DNA of 64,000 bases from Marthasterias glacialis (taxonomy: Eukaryota; Echinodermata; Asteroidea; Forcipulatida; Asteriidae). The notes under the pieces are model-generated. The model was not told the origin of the DNA. It searched no databases and was given only the letters and a program-made list of their open reading frames with translations. A program made the translations under genes and the position numbers. Positions within the stretch are counted from its first letter, which is position 1. Each line of letters opens with the position of its first letter. Positions 34,956 through 47,200 of this stretch are shown here, piece after piece. The DNA lies in contig OU452228.1 in NCBI GenBank assembly GCA_911728455.2, forward strand, positions 5,828,001 through 5,892,000, written 5' to 3'.

Positions 34956-35931
34956 TCCAACAGTGTCAGACTTGTCACTTTCCCGCCATTACTTTGGGAG
35001 ATAAAGCCGTTGCTAAGTCTTGTTTTCACTCTGTCACAGCTTCGTGTACAAAAGTGCCATAAGACAGGCTTTTGAAGCGCATTCGGAGCAGCCCCGCTCC
35101 CTGGTGGTTTCAAGGTGGAAGATGGCCCTGGCTGGCCGGGAAAACCAAATTTTCGGATGCAGGACTATGGCAGCTACCTGCAGGTACAAGAAATTTCTCT
35201 CTAGCCCCATTATTTCTGGAGTTATTGGCCGTGGCGCTGCCGACTTCTTTTTTCGGCGTTTTTTTTTGCTGGCTTCAGTCCAGCACACACGTATAGGGGC
35301 CTTTGCTATTGTTGACGTACACACAGCATGGCCGTATGCACTGGACATCCTCGGGGTGTCCTCACTCCACGGTCCTTGGCATCCTCCCTGTTTATCCCGC
35401 AGCCCCAAGACCGGCATTTCTGGAAAGCCCATGAGCAGGGCTTTCCAACAGTGTCAGACTTGTCACTTTCCCGCCATTACTTTGGGAGATAAAGCCGTTG
35501 CTAAGTCTTGTTTTCACTCTGTCACAGCTTCGTGTACAAAAGTGCCATAAGACAGGCTTTTGAAGCGCATTCGGAGCAGCCCCGCTCCCTGGTGGTTTCA
35601 AGGTGGAAGATGGCCCTGGCTGGCCGGGAAAACCAAATTTTCGGATGCAGGACTATGGCAGCTACCTGCAGGTACAAGAAATTTCTCTCTAGCCCCATTA
35701 TTTCTGGAGTTATTGGCCGTGGCGCTGCCGACTTCTTTTTTCGGCGTTTTTTTTTGCTGGCTTCAGTCCAGCACACACGTATAGGGGCCTTTGCTATTGT
35801 TGACGTACACACGGCATGGCCGTATGCACTGGACATCCTCGGGGTGTCCTCACTCCGCGGTCCCTGGCATCCTCCCTGTTTATCCCGCAGCCCCAAGACC
35901 GGCATTTCTGGAAAGCCCATGAGCAGGGCTT
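34956..35931. repeat. Tandem duplication of a single monomer
   Basis: Adjacent units at 34956 and 35444 share an unusual combination: GATAAAGCC, TGTCACAGC, CATAAGAC and the private AACCAAATTTT. I saw no differences over roughly the first 370 bp. They differ only in the last part: ACACAGCATGG, CTCCACGG and TCCTTGG in the first versus ACACGGCATGG, CTCCGCGG and TCCCTGG in the second. The second unit probably took its 3' end from another subtype by exchange. Confidence 0.85.
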
Positions 35932-37886
35932 TCCAACAGTGTCAGACTTTTGACTTTCCCGCCATTACTTTGGGAGATAGAGCCGTTGCTAAGTCTTGTT
36001 TTCACTCTGTTACAGCTTCGTGTACAAAAGTGCCATTAGACAGGCTTTTGAAGCGCATTCGGAGCAGCCCCGCTCCCTGGTGGTTTCAAGGTGGAAGATG
36101 GCCCTGGCTGGCCGGGAAAACCAGATTTTCGGATGCAAGACTATGGCAGCTACCTGCAGGTACAAGAAATTTCTCTCTAGCCCCATTATTTCTGGAGTTA
36201 TTGGCCGTGGCGCTGCCGACTTCTTTTTTCGGCGGTTTTTTTTGCTGGCTTCAGTCCAGCACACACGTATAGGGGCCTTTGCTATTGTTGACGTACACAC
36301 AGCATGGCCGTATGCACTGGACATCCTCGGGGTGTCCTCACTCCGCGGTCCTTGGCATCCTCCCTGTTTATCCCGCAGCCCCAAGACCGGCATTTCTGGA
36401 AAGCCCATGAGTAGGGCTTTCCAACAGTGTCAGACTTGTCACTTTCCCGCCATTACTTTGGGAGATAGAGCCGTTGCTAAGTCTTGTTTTCACTCTGTTA
36501 CAGCTTCGTTTACAAAAGTGCCATTAGACAGGCTTTTGAAGCGCATTCGGAGCAGCCCCGCTCCCTGGTGGTTTCAAGGTGGAAGATGGCCCTGGCTGGC
36601 CGGGAAAACCAGATTTTCGGATGCAGGACTATGGCAGCTACCTGCAGGTACAAGAAATTTCTCTCTAGCCCCATTATTTCTGGAGTTATTGGCCGTGGCG
36701 CTGCCGACTTCTTTTTTCGGCGTTTTTTTTTTGCTGGCTTCAGTCCAGCACACACGTATAGGGGCCTTTGCTATTGTTGACGTACACACAGCATGGCCGT
36801 ATGCACTGGACATCCTCGGGGTGTCCTCATCCCGCGGTCCTTGGCATCCTCCCTGTTTATTCCGCAGCCCAAAGACCGGCATTTCTGGAAAGCCCATGAG
36901 CAGGGCTTTCCAACAGTGTCAGACTTGTCACTTTCCCGCCATTACTTTGGGAGATAGAGCCGTTGCTAAGTCTTGTTTTCACTCTGTTACAGCTTCGTGT
37001 ACAAAAGTGCCATTAGACAGGCTTTTGAAGCGCATTCGGAGCAGCCCCGCTCCCTGGTGGTTTCAAGGTGGAAGATGGCCCTGGCTGGCCGGGAAAACCA
37101 GATTTTCGGATGCAGGACTATGGCAGCTACCTGCAGGTACAAGAAATTTCTCTCTAGCCCCATTATTTCTGGAGTTATTGGCCGTGGCGCTGCCGACTTC
37201 TTTTTTCGGCGTTTTTTTTTTGCTGGCTTCAGTCCAGCACACACGTATAGGGGCCTTTGCTATTGTTGACGTACACACAGCATGGCCGTATGCACTGGAC
37301 ATCCTCGGGGTGTCCTCATCCCGCGGTCCTTGGCATCCTCCCTGTTTATTCCGCAGCCCAAAGACCGGCATTTCTGGAAAGCCCATGAGCAGGGCTTTCC
37401 AACAGTGTCAGACTTTTGACTTTCCCGCCATTACTTTGGGAGATAGAGCCGTTGCTAAGTCTTGTTTTCACTCTGTTACAGCTTCGTGTACAAAAGTGCC
37501 ATTAGACAGGCTTTTGAAGCGCATTCGGAGCAGCCCCGCTCCCTGGTGGTTTCAAGGTGGAAGATGGCCCTGGCTGGCCGGGAAAACCAGATTTTCGGAT
37601 GCAGGACTATGGCAGCTACCTGCAGGTACAAGAAATTTCTCTCTAGCCCCATTATTTCTGGAGTTATTGGCCGTGGCGCTGCCGACTTCTTTTTTCGGCG
37701 TTTTTTCTTTGCTGGCTTCAGTCCAGCACACACGTATAGGGGCCTTTGCTATTGTTGACGTACACACAGCATGGCCGTATGCACTGGACATCCTCGGGGT
37801 GTCCTCATCCCGCGGTCCTTGGCATCCTCCCTGTTTATTCCGCAGCCCAAAGACCGGCATTTCTGGAAAGCCCATGAGCAGGGCTT
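35932..37886. repeat. Block w-x-x'-y, relative of the 1954-bp repeat with an extra x unit
   Basis: Units start at 35932 (w: GATGCAAGAC, GGCGGTTTTTTTTG, GAGTAGGGC), 36420 (x: GCTTCGTTTAC, T10, TCATCCCGCGG, CCAAAGACC), 36909 (x without the GTTTAC change) and 37398 (y: TTTTTTCTTTGC). Three consecutive units of 489 bp (36420, 36909 and 37398) preserve reading frame. This explains the longest open frame of the window (632 codons, 35996-37894), which I do not consider a gene. Confidence 0.86.
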
Positions 37887-39840
37887 TCCAATAGTGTCAG
37901 ACTTTTGACTTTCCCGCCATTACTTTGGGAGATAGAGCCGTTGCTAAGTCTTGTTTTCACTCTGTTACAGCTTCGTGTACAAAAGTGCCATTAGACAGGC
38001 TTTTGAAGCGCATTCGGAGCAGCCCCGCTCCCTGGTGGTTTCAAGGTGGAAGATGGCCCTGGCTGGCCGGGAAAACCAGATTTTCGGATGCAGGACTATG
38101 GCAGCTACCTGCAGGTACAAGAAATTTCTCTCTAGCCCCATTATTTCTGGAGTTATTGGCCGTGGCGCTGCCGACTTCTTTTTTCGGCGTTTTTTTTTGC
38201 TGGCTTCAGTCCAGCACACACGTATAGGGGCCTTTGCTATTGTTGACGTACACACGGCATGGCCGTATGCACTGGACATCCTCGGGGTGTCCTCACTCCG
38301 CGGTCCCTGGCATCCTCCCTGTTTATCCCGCAGCCCCAAGACCGGCATTTCTGGAAAGCCCATGAGCAGGGCTTTCCAACAGTGTCAGACTTTTGACTTT
38401 CCCGCCATTACTTTGGGAGATAGAGCCGTTGCTAAGTCTTGTTTTCACTCTGTTACAGCTTCGTGTACAAAAGTGCCATTAGACAGGCTTTTGAAGCGCA
38501 TTCGGAGCAGCCCCGCTCCCTGGTGGTTTCAAGGTGGAAGATGGCCCTGGCTGGCCGGGAAAACCAGATTTTCGGATGCAAGACTATGGCAGCTACCTGC
38601 AGGTACAAGAAATTTCTCTCTAGCCCCATTATTTCTGGAGTTATTGGCCGTGGCGCTGCCGACTTCTTTTTTCGGCGGTTTTTTTTGCTGGCTTCAGTCC
38701 AGCACACACGTATAGGGGCCTTTGCTATTGTTGACGTACACACAGCATGGCCGTATGCACTGGACATCCTCGGGGTGTCCTCACTCCGCGGTCCTTGGCA
38801 TCCTCCCTGTTTATCCCGCAGCCCCAAGACCGGCATTTCTGGAAAGCCCATGAGTAGGGCTTTCCAACAGTGTCAGACTTGTCACTTTCCCGCCATTACT
38901 TTGGGAGATAGAGCCGTTGCTAAGTCTTGTTTTCACTCTGTTACAGCTTCGTTTACAAAAGTGCCATTAGACAGGCTTTTGAAGCGCATTCGGAGCAGCC
39001 CCGCTCCCTGGTGGTTTCAAGGTGGAAGATGGCCCTGGCTGGCCGGGAAAACCAGATTTTCGGATGCAGGACTATGGCAGCTACCTGCAGGTACAAGAAA
39101 TTTCTCTCTAGCCCCATTATTTCTGGAGTTATTGGCCGTGGCGCTGCCGACTTCTTTTTTCGGCGTTTTTTTTTTGCTGGCTTCAGTCCAGCACACACGT
39201 ATAGGGGCCTTTGCTATTGTTGACGTACACACAGCATGGCCGTATGCACTGGACATCCTCGGGGTGTCCTCATCCCGCGGTCCTTGGCATCCTCCCTGTT
39301 TATTCCGCAGCCCAAAGACCGGCATTTCTGGAAAGCCCATGAGCAGGGCTTTCCAACAGTGTCAGACTTTTGACTTTCCCGCCATTACTTTGGGAGATAG
39401 AGCCGTTGCTAAGTCTTGTTTTCACTCTGTTACAGCTTCGTGTACAAAAGTGCCATTAGACAGGCTTTTGAAGCGCATTCGGAGCAGCCCCGCTCCCTGG
39501 TGGTTTCAAGGTGGAAGATGGCCCTGGCTGGCCGGGAAAACCAGATTTTCGGATGCAGGACTATGGCAGCTACCTGCAGGTACAAGAAATTTCTCTCTAG
39601 CCCCATTATTTCTGGAGTTATTGGCCGTGGCGCTGCCGACTTCTTTTTTCGGCGTTTTTTCTTTGCTGGCTTCAGTCCAGCACACACGTATAGGGGCCTT
39701 TGCTATTGTTGACGTACACACAGCATGGCCGTATGCACTGGACATCCTCGGGGTGTCCTCATCCCGCGGTCCTTGGCATCCTCCCTGTTTATTCCGCAGC
39801 CCAAAGACCGGCATTTCTGGAAAGCCCATGAGCAGGGCTT
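37887..39840. repeat. 1954-bp four-monomer higher-order repeat v-w-x-y, copy 1
   Basis: Units start at 37887 (v: TCCAATAGTG, ACACGGCATGG), 38375 (w), 38863 (x) and 39352 (y), with lengths 488, 488, 489 and 489. The next 1954 bp repeat the same four units, and I could find no difference by eye. Shared private markers are the C to T in the anchor, GATGCAAGAC, GAGTAGGGC, GCTTCGTTTAC and TTTTTTCTTTGC. Confidence 0.9.
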
Positions 39841-41794
39841 TCCAATAGTGTCAGACTTTTGACTTTCCCGCCATTACTTTGGGAGATAGAGCCGTTGCTA
39901 AGTCTTGTTTTCACTCTGTTACAGCTTCGTGTACAAAAGTGCCATTAGACAGGCTTTTGAAGCGCATTCGGAGCAGCCCCGCTCCCTGGTGGTTTCAAGG
40001 TGGAAGATGGCCCTGGCTGGCCGGGAAAACCAGATTTTCGGATGCAGGACTATGGCAGCTACCTGCAGGTACAAGAAATTTCTCTCTAGCCCCATTATTT
40101 CTGGAGTTATTGGCCGTGGCGCTGCCGACTTCTTTTTTCGGCGTTTTTTTTTGCTGGCTTCAGTCCAGCACACACGTATAGGGGCCTTTGCTATTGTTGA
40201 CGTACACACGGCATGGCCGTATGCACTGGACATCCTCGGGGTGTCCTCACTCCGCGGTCCCTGGCATCCTCCCTGTTTATCCCGCAGCCCCAAGACCGGC
40301 ATTTCTGGAAAGCCCATGAGCAGGGCTTTCCAACAGTGTCAGACTTTTGACTTTCCCGCCATTACTTTGGGAGATAGAGCCGTTGCTAAGTCTTGTTTTC
40401 ACTCTGTTACAGCTTCGTGTACAAAAGTGCCATTAGACAGGCTTTTGAAGCGCATTCGGAGCAGCCCCGCTCCCTGGTGGTTTCAAGGTGGAAGATGGCC
40501 CTGGCTGGCCGGGAAAACCAGATTTTCGGATGCAAGACTATGGCAGCTACCTGCAGGTACAAGAAATTTCTCTCTAGCCCCATTATTTCTGGAGTTATTG
40601 GCCGTGGCGCTGCCGACTTCTTTTTTCGGCGGTTTTTTTTGCTGGCTTCAGTCCAGCACACACGTATAGGGGCCTTTGCTATTGTTGACGTACACACAGC
40701 ATGGCCGTATGCACTGGACATCCTCGGGGTGTCCTCACTCCGCGGTCCTTGGCATCCTCCCTGTTTATCCCGCAGCCCCAAGACCGGCATTTCTGGAAAG
40801 CCCATGAGTAGGGCTTTCCAACAGTGTCAGACTTGTCACTTTCCCGCCATTACTTTGGGAGATAGAGCCGTTGCTAAGTCTTGTTTTCACTCTGTTACAG
40901 CTTCGTTTACAAAAGTGCCATTAGACAGGCTTTTGAAGCGCATTCGGAGCAGCCCCGCTCCCTGGTGGTTTCAAGGTGGAAGATGGCCCTGGCTGGCCGG
41001 GAAAACCAGATTTTCGGATGCAGGACTATGGCAGCTACCTGCAGGTACAAGAAATTTCTCTCTAGCCCCATTATTTCTGGAGTTATTGGCCGTGGCGCTG
41101 CCGACTTCTTTTTTCGGCGTTTTTTTTTTGCTGGCTTCAGTCCAGCACACACGTATAGGGGCCTTTGCTATTGTTGACGTACACACAGCATGGCCGTATG
41201 CACTGGACATCCTCGGGGTGTCCTCATCCCGCGGTCCTTGGCATCCTCCCTGTTTATTCCGCAGCCCAAAGACCGGCATTTCTGGAAAGCCCATGAGCAG
41301 GGCTTTCCAACAGTGTCAGACTTTTGACTTTCCCGCCATTACTTTGGGAGATAGAGCCGTTGCTAAGTCTTGTTTTCACTCTGTTACAGCTTCGTGTACA
41401 AAAGTGCCATTAGACAGGCTTTTGAAGCGCATTCGGAGCAGCCCCGCTCCCTGGTGGTTTCAAGGTGGAAGATGGCCCTGGCTGGCCGGGAAAACCAGAT
41501 TTTCGGATGCAGGACTATGGCAGCTACCTGCAGGTACAAGAAATTTCTCTCTAGCCCCATTATTTCTGGAGTTATTGGCCGTGGCGCTGCCGACTTCTTT
41601 TTTCGGCGTTTTTTCTTTGCTGGCTTCAGTCCAGCACACACGTATAGGGGCCTTTGCTATTGTTGACGTACACACAGCATGGCCGTATGCACTGGACATC
41701 CTCGGGGTGTCCTCATCCCGCGGTCCTTGGCATCCTCCCTGTTTATTCCGCAGCCCAAAGACCGGCATTTCTGGAAAGCCCATGAGCAGGGCTT
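39841..41794. repeat. 1954-bp four-monomer higher-order repeat v-w-x-y, copy 2
   Basis: Units start at 39841 (v), 40329 (w), 40817 (x) and 41306 (y), reproducing 37887-39840 unit for unit. Open-frame translations across the two copies are also identical over 469 codons. Apparent identity over almost 2 kb marks this as among the most recent amplifications in the window, unless the assembly itself duplicated it. Confidence 0.9.
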
Positions 41795-44235
41795 TCCAAT
41801 AGTGTCAGACTTTTGACTTTCCCGCCATTACTTTGGGAGATAGAGCCGTTGCTAAGTCTTGTTTTCACTCTGTTACAGCTTCGTGTACAAAAGTGCCATT
41901 AGACAGGCTTTTGAAGCGCATTCGGAGCAGCCCCGCTCCCTGGTGGTTTCAAGGTGGAAGATGGCCCTGGCTGGCCGGGAAAACCAGATTTTCGGATGCA
42001 GGACTATGGCAGCTACCTGCAGGTACAAAAAATTTCTCTCTAGCCCCATTATTTCTGGAGTTATTGGCCGTGGCGCTGCCGACTTCTTTTTTCGGCGTTT
42101 TTTTTTGCTGGCTTCAGTCCAGCACACACGTATAGGGGCCTTTGCTATTGTTGACGTACACACGGCATGGCCGTATGCACTGGACATCCTCGGGGTGTCC
42201 TCACTCCGCGGTCCCTGGCATCCTCCCTGTTTATCCCGCAGCCCCAAGACCGGCATTTCTGGAAAGCCCATGAGCAGGGCTTTCCAACAGTGTCAGACTT
42301 GTCACTTTCCCGCCATTACTTTGGGAGATAAAGCCGTTGCTAAGTCTTGTTTTCACTCTGTCACAGCTTCGTGTACAAAAGTGCCATAAGACAGGCTTTT
42401 GAAGCGCATTCGGAGCAGCCCCGCTCCCTGGTGGTTTCAAGGTGGAAGATGGCCCTGGCTGGCCGGGAAAACCAGATTTTCGGATGCAGGACTATGGCAG
42501 CTACCTGCAGGTACAAGAAATTTCTCTCTAGCCCCATTATTTCTGGAGTTATTGGCCGTGGCGCTGCCGACTTCTTTTTTCGGCGTTTTTTTTTGCTGGC
42601 TTCAGTCCAGCACACACGTATAGGGGCCTTTGCTATTGTTGACGTACACACGGCATGGCCGTATGCACTGGACATCCTCGGGGTGTCCTCACTCCGCGGT
42701 CCCTGGTATCCTCCCTGTTTATCCCGCAGCCCCAAGACCGGCATTTCTGGAAAGCCCATGAGCAGGGCTTTCCAACAGTGTCAGACTTTTGACTTTCCCG
42801 CCATTACTTTGGGAGATAGAGCCGTTGCTAAGTCTTGTTTTCACTCTGTTACAGCTTCGTGTACAAAAGTGCCATTAGACAGGCTTTTGAAGCGCATTCG
42901 GAGCAGCCCCGCTCCCTGGTGGTTTCAAGGTGGAAGATGGCCCTGGCTGGCCGGGAAAACCAGATTTTCGGATGCAAGACTATGGCAGCTACCTGCAGGT
43001 ACAAGAAATTTCTCTCTAGCCCCATTATTTCTGGAGTTATTGGCCGTGGCGCTGCCGACTTCTTTTTTCGGCGGTTTTTTTTGCTGGCTTCAGTCCAGCA
43101 CACACGTATAGGGGCCTTTGCTATTGTTGACGTACACACAGCATGGCCGTATGCACTGGACATCCTCGGGGTGTCCTCACTCCGCGGTCCTTGGCATCCT
43201 CCCTGTTTATCCCGCAGCCCCAAGACCGGCATTTCTGGAAAGCCCATGAGTAGGGCTTTCCAACAGTGTCAGACTTGTCGCTTTCCCGCCATTACTTTGG
43301 GAGATAGAGCCGTTGCTAAGTCTTGTTTTCACTCTGTTACAGCTTCGTTTACAAAAGTGCCATTAGACAGGCTTTTGAAGCGCATTCGGAGCAGCCCCGC
43401 TCCCTGGTGGTTTCAAGGTGGAAGATGGCCCTGGCTGGCCGGGAAAACCAGATTTTCGGATGCAGGACTATGGCAGCTACCTGCAGGTACAAGAAATTTC
43501 TCTCTAGCCCCATTATTTCTGGAGTTATTGGCCGTGGCGCTGCCGACTTCTTTTTTCGGCGTTTTTTTTTTGCTGGCTTCAGTCCAGCACACACGTATAG
43601 GGGCCTTTGCTATTGTTGACGTACACACAGCATGGCCGTATGCACTGGACATCCTCGGGGTGTCCTCATCCCGCGGTCCTTGGCATCCTCCCTGTTTATT
43701 CCGCAGCCCAAAGACCGGCATTTCTGGAAAGCCCATGAGCAGGGCTTTCCAACAGTGTCAGACTTTTGACTTTCCCGCCATTACTTTGGGAGATAGAGCC
43801 GTTGCTAAGTCTTGTTTTCACTCTGTTACAGCTTCGTGTACAAAAGTGCCATTAGACAGGCTTTTGAAGAGCATTCGGAGCAGCCCCGCTCCCTGGTGGT
43901 TTCAAGGTGGAAGATGGCCCTGGCTGGCCGGGAAAGCCAGATTTTCGGATGCAGGACTATGGCAGCTACCTGCAGGTACAAAAAATTTCTCTCTAGCCCC
44001 ATTATTTCTGGAGTTATTGGCCGTGGCGCTGCCGACTTCTTTTTTCGGCGTTTTTTTTTGCTGGCTTCAGTCCAGCACACACGTATAGGGGCCTTTGCTA
44101 TTGTTGACGTACACACAGCATGGCCGTATGCACTGGACATCCTCGGGGTGTCCTCACTCCGCGGTCCTTGGCATCCTCCCTGTTTATCCCGCAGCCCCAA
44201 GACCGGCATTTCTGGAAAGCCCATGAGCAGGGCTT
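41795..44235. repeat. Block with a v-like unit, a GATAAAGCC unit, w, x and a divergent unit
   Basis: Units start at 41795 (v-like, but TACAAAAAATTTC), 42283 (GATAAAGCC, CATAAGAC, ACACGGC), 42771 (w), 43259 (x, with TTGTCGC) and 43748 (private GAAGAGCATTC and GGAAAGCCAG). The w-x pair recurs here 2442 bp after the previous one. The y unit is absent and the GATAAAGCC unit is inserted between v and w. Confidence 0.83.
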
Positions 44236-47200
44236 TCCAACAGTGTCAGACTTGTCACTTTCCCGCCATTACTTTGGGAGATGAAGCCGTTGCTAAGTCT
44301 TGTTTTCACTCTGTCACAGCTTCGTGTACAAAAGTGCCATAAGATAGGCTTTTGAAGCGCATTCGGAGCAGCCCCGCTCCCTGGTGGTTTCAAGGTGGAA
44401 GATGGCCCTGGCTTTCCGGGAAAACCAGATTTTCGGATGCAGGACTATGGCAGCTACCTGCAGGTACAAGAAATTTCTCTCTAGCCCCATTATTTCTGGA
44501 GTTATTGGCCGTGGCGCTGCCGACTTCTTTTTTCGGCGTTTTTTTTTTGCTGGCTTCAGTCCAGCACACATGTATAGGGGCCTTTGCTATTGTTGACGTA
44601 CACACAGCATGGCCGTATGCACTGGACATCCTCGGGGTGTCCTCATCCCGCGGTCCTTGGCATCCTCCCTGTTTATTCCGCAGCCCAAAGACCGGCATTT
44701 CTGGAAAGCCCATGAGCAGGGCTTTCCAACAGTGTCAGACTTTTGACTTTCCCGCCATTACTTTGGGAGATAGAGCCGTTGCTAAGTCTTGTTTTCACTC
44801 TGTTACAGCTTCGTGTACAAAAGTGCCATTAGACAGGCTTTTGAAGCGCATTCGGAGCAGCCCCGCTCCCTGGTGGTTTCAAGGTGGAAGATGGCCCTGG
44901 CTGGCCGGGAAAACCAGATTTTCGGATGCAGGACTATGGCAGCTACCTGCAGGTACAAAAAATTTCTCTCTAGCCCCATTATTTCTGGAGTTATTGGCCG
45001 TGGCGCTGCCGACTTCTTTTTTCGGCGTTTTTTTTTGCTGGCTTCAGTCCAGCACACACGTATAGGGGCCTTTGCTATTGTTGACGTACACACAGCATGG
45101 CCGTATGCACTGGACATCCTCGGGGTGTCCTCACTCCGCGGTCCTTGGCATCCTCCCTGTTTATTCCGCAGCCCAAAGACCGGCATTTCTGGAAAGCCCA
45201 TGAGCAGGGCTTTCCAACAGTGTCAGACTTTTGACTTTCCCGCCATTACTTTGGGAGATAGAGCCGTTGCTAAGTCTTGTTTTCACTCTGTTACAGCTTC
45301 GTGTACAAAAGTGCCATTAGACAGGCTTTTGAAGCACATTCGGAGCAGCCCCGCTCCCTGGTGGTTTCAAGGTGGAAGATGGCCCTGGCTGGCCGGGAAA
45401 ACCAGATTTTCGGATGCAGGACTATGGCAGCTACCTGCAGGTACAAGAAATTTCTCTCTAGCCCCATTATTTCTGGAGTTATTGGCCGTGGCGCTGCCCA
45501 CTTCTTTTTTCGGCGTTTTTTTTTGCTGGCTTCAGTCCAGCACACACGTATAGGGGCCTTTGCTATTGTTGACGTACACACAGCATGGCCGTATGCACTG
45601 GACATCCTCGGGGTGTCCTCACTCCGCGGTCCTTGGCATCCTCCCTGTTTATCCCGCAGCCCGAAGACCGGCATTTCTGGAAAGCCCATGAGCAGGGCTT
45701 TCCAACAGTGTCAGACTTTTGACTTTCCCGCCATTACTTTGGGAGATAGAGCCGTTGCTAAGTCTTGTTTTCACTCTGTTACAGCTTCGTGTACAAAAGT
45801 GCCATTAGACAGGCTTTTGAAGCGCATTCGGAGCAGCCCCGCTCCCTGGTGGTTTCAAGGTGGAAGATGGCCCTGGCTGGCCGGGAAAACCAGATTTTCG
45901 GATGCAGGACTATGGCAGCTACCTGCAGGTACAAGAAATTTCTCTCTAGCCCCATTATTTCTGGAGTTATTGGCCGTGGCGCTGCCGACTTCTTTTTTCG
46001 GCGTTTTTTTTTTGCTGGCTTCAGTCCAGCACACACGTATAGGGGCCTTTGCTATTGTTGACGTACACACAGCATGGCCGTATGCACTGGACATCCTCGG
46101 AGTGTCCTCATCCCGCGGTCCTTGGCATCCTCCCTGTTTATTCCGCAGCCCAAAGACCGGCATTTCTGGAAAGCCCATGAGCAGGGCTTTCCAACAGTGT
46201 CAGACTTTTGACTTTCCCGCCATTACTTTGGGAGATAGAGCCGTTGCTAAGTCTTGTTTTCACTCTGTTACAGCTTCGTGTACAAAAGTGCCATTAGACA
46301 GGCTTTTGAAGCGCATTCGGAGCAGCCCCGCTCCCTGGTGGTTTCAAGGTGGAAGATGGCCCTGGCTGGCCGGGAAAACCAGATTTTCGGATGCAGGACT
46401 ATGGCAGCTACCTGCAGGTACAAGAAATTTCTCTCTAGCCCCATTATTTCTGGAGTTATTGGCCGTGGCGCTGCCGACTTCTTTTTTCGGCGTTTTTTTT
46501 TGCTGGCTTCAATCCAGCACACACGTATAGGGGCCTTTGCTATTGTTGACGTACACACAGCATGGGCGTATGCACTGGACATCCGCGGGGTGTCCTCACT
46601 CCGCGGTCCTTGGCATCCTCCCTGTTTATCCCGCAGCCCCAAGACTGGCATTTCTGGAAAGCCCATGAGCAGGGCTTTCCAACAGTGTCAGACTTGTCAC
46701 TTTCCCGCCATTACTTTGGGAGATAGAGCCGTTGCTAAGTCTTGTTTTCACTCTGTTACAGCTTCGTGTACAAAAGTGCCATTAGACAGGCTTTTGAAGC
46801 GCATTCGGAGCAGCCCCGCTCCCTGGTGGTTTCAAGGTGGAAGATGGCCCTGGCTGGCCGGGAAAACCAGATTTTCGGATGCAGGACTATGGCAGCTACC
46901 TGCAGGTACAAGAAATTTCTCTCTAGCCCCATTATTTCTGGAGTTATTGGCCGTGGCGCTGCCGACTTCTTTTTTCGGCGTTTTTTTTTGCTGGCTTCAG
47001 TCCAGCACACACGTATAGGGGCCTTTGCTATTGTTGACGTACACACAGCATGGCCGTATGCACTGGACATCCTCGGGGTGTCCTCATCCCGCGGTCCTTG
47101 GCATCCTCCCTGTTTATTCCGCAGCCCAAAGACCGGCATTTCTGGAAAGCCCATGAGCAGGGCTTTCCAACAGTGTCAGACTTTTGACTTTCCCGCCATT

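Noticed and set aside
35996..37894. 632-codon open frame and other long frames (for example 38439-39848, 40393-41802, 27702-28973)
   Set aside because: They span several satellite units, repeat the same peptide every monomer, have counterparts on the other strand and in other frames, and begin and stop according to unit length. No protein family is recognisable.
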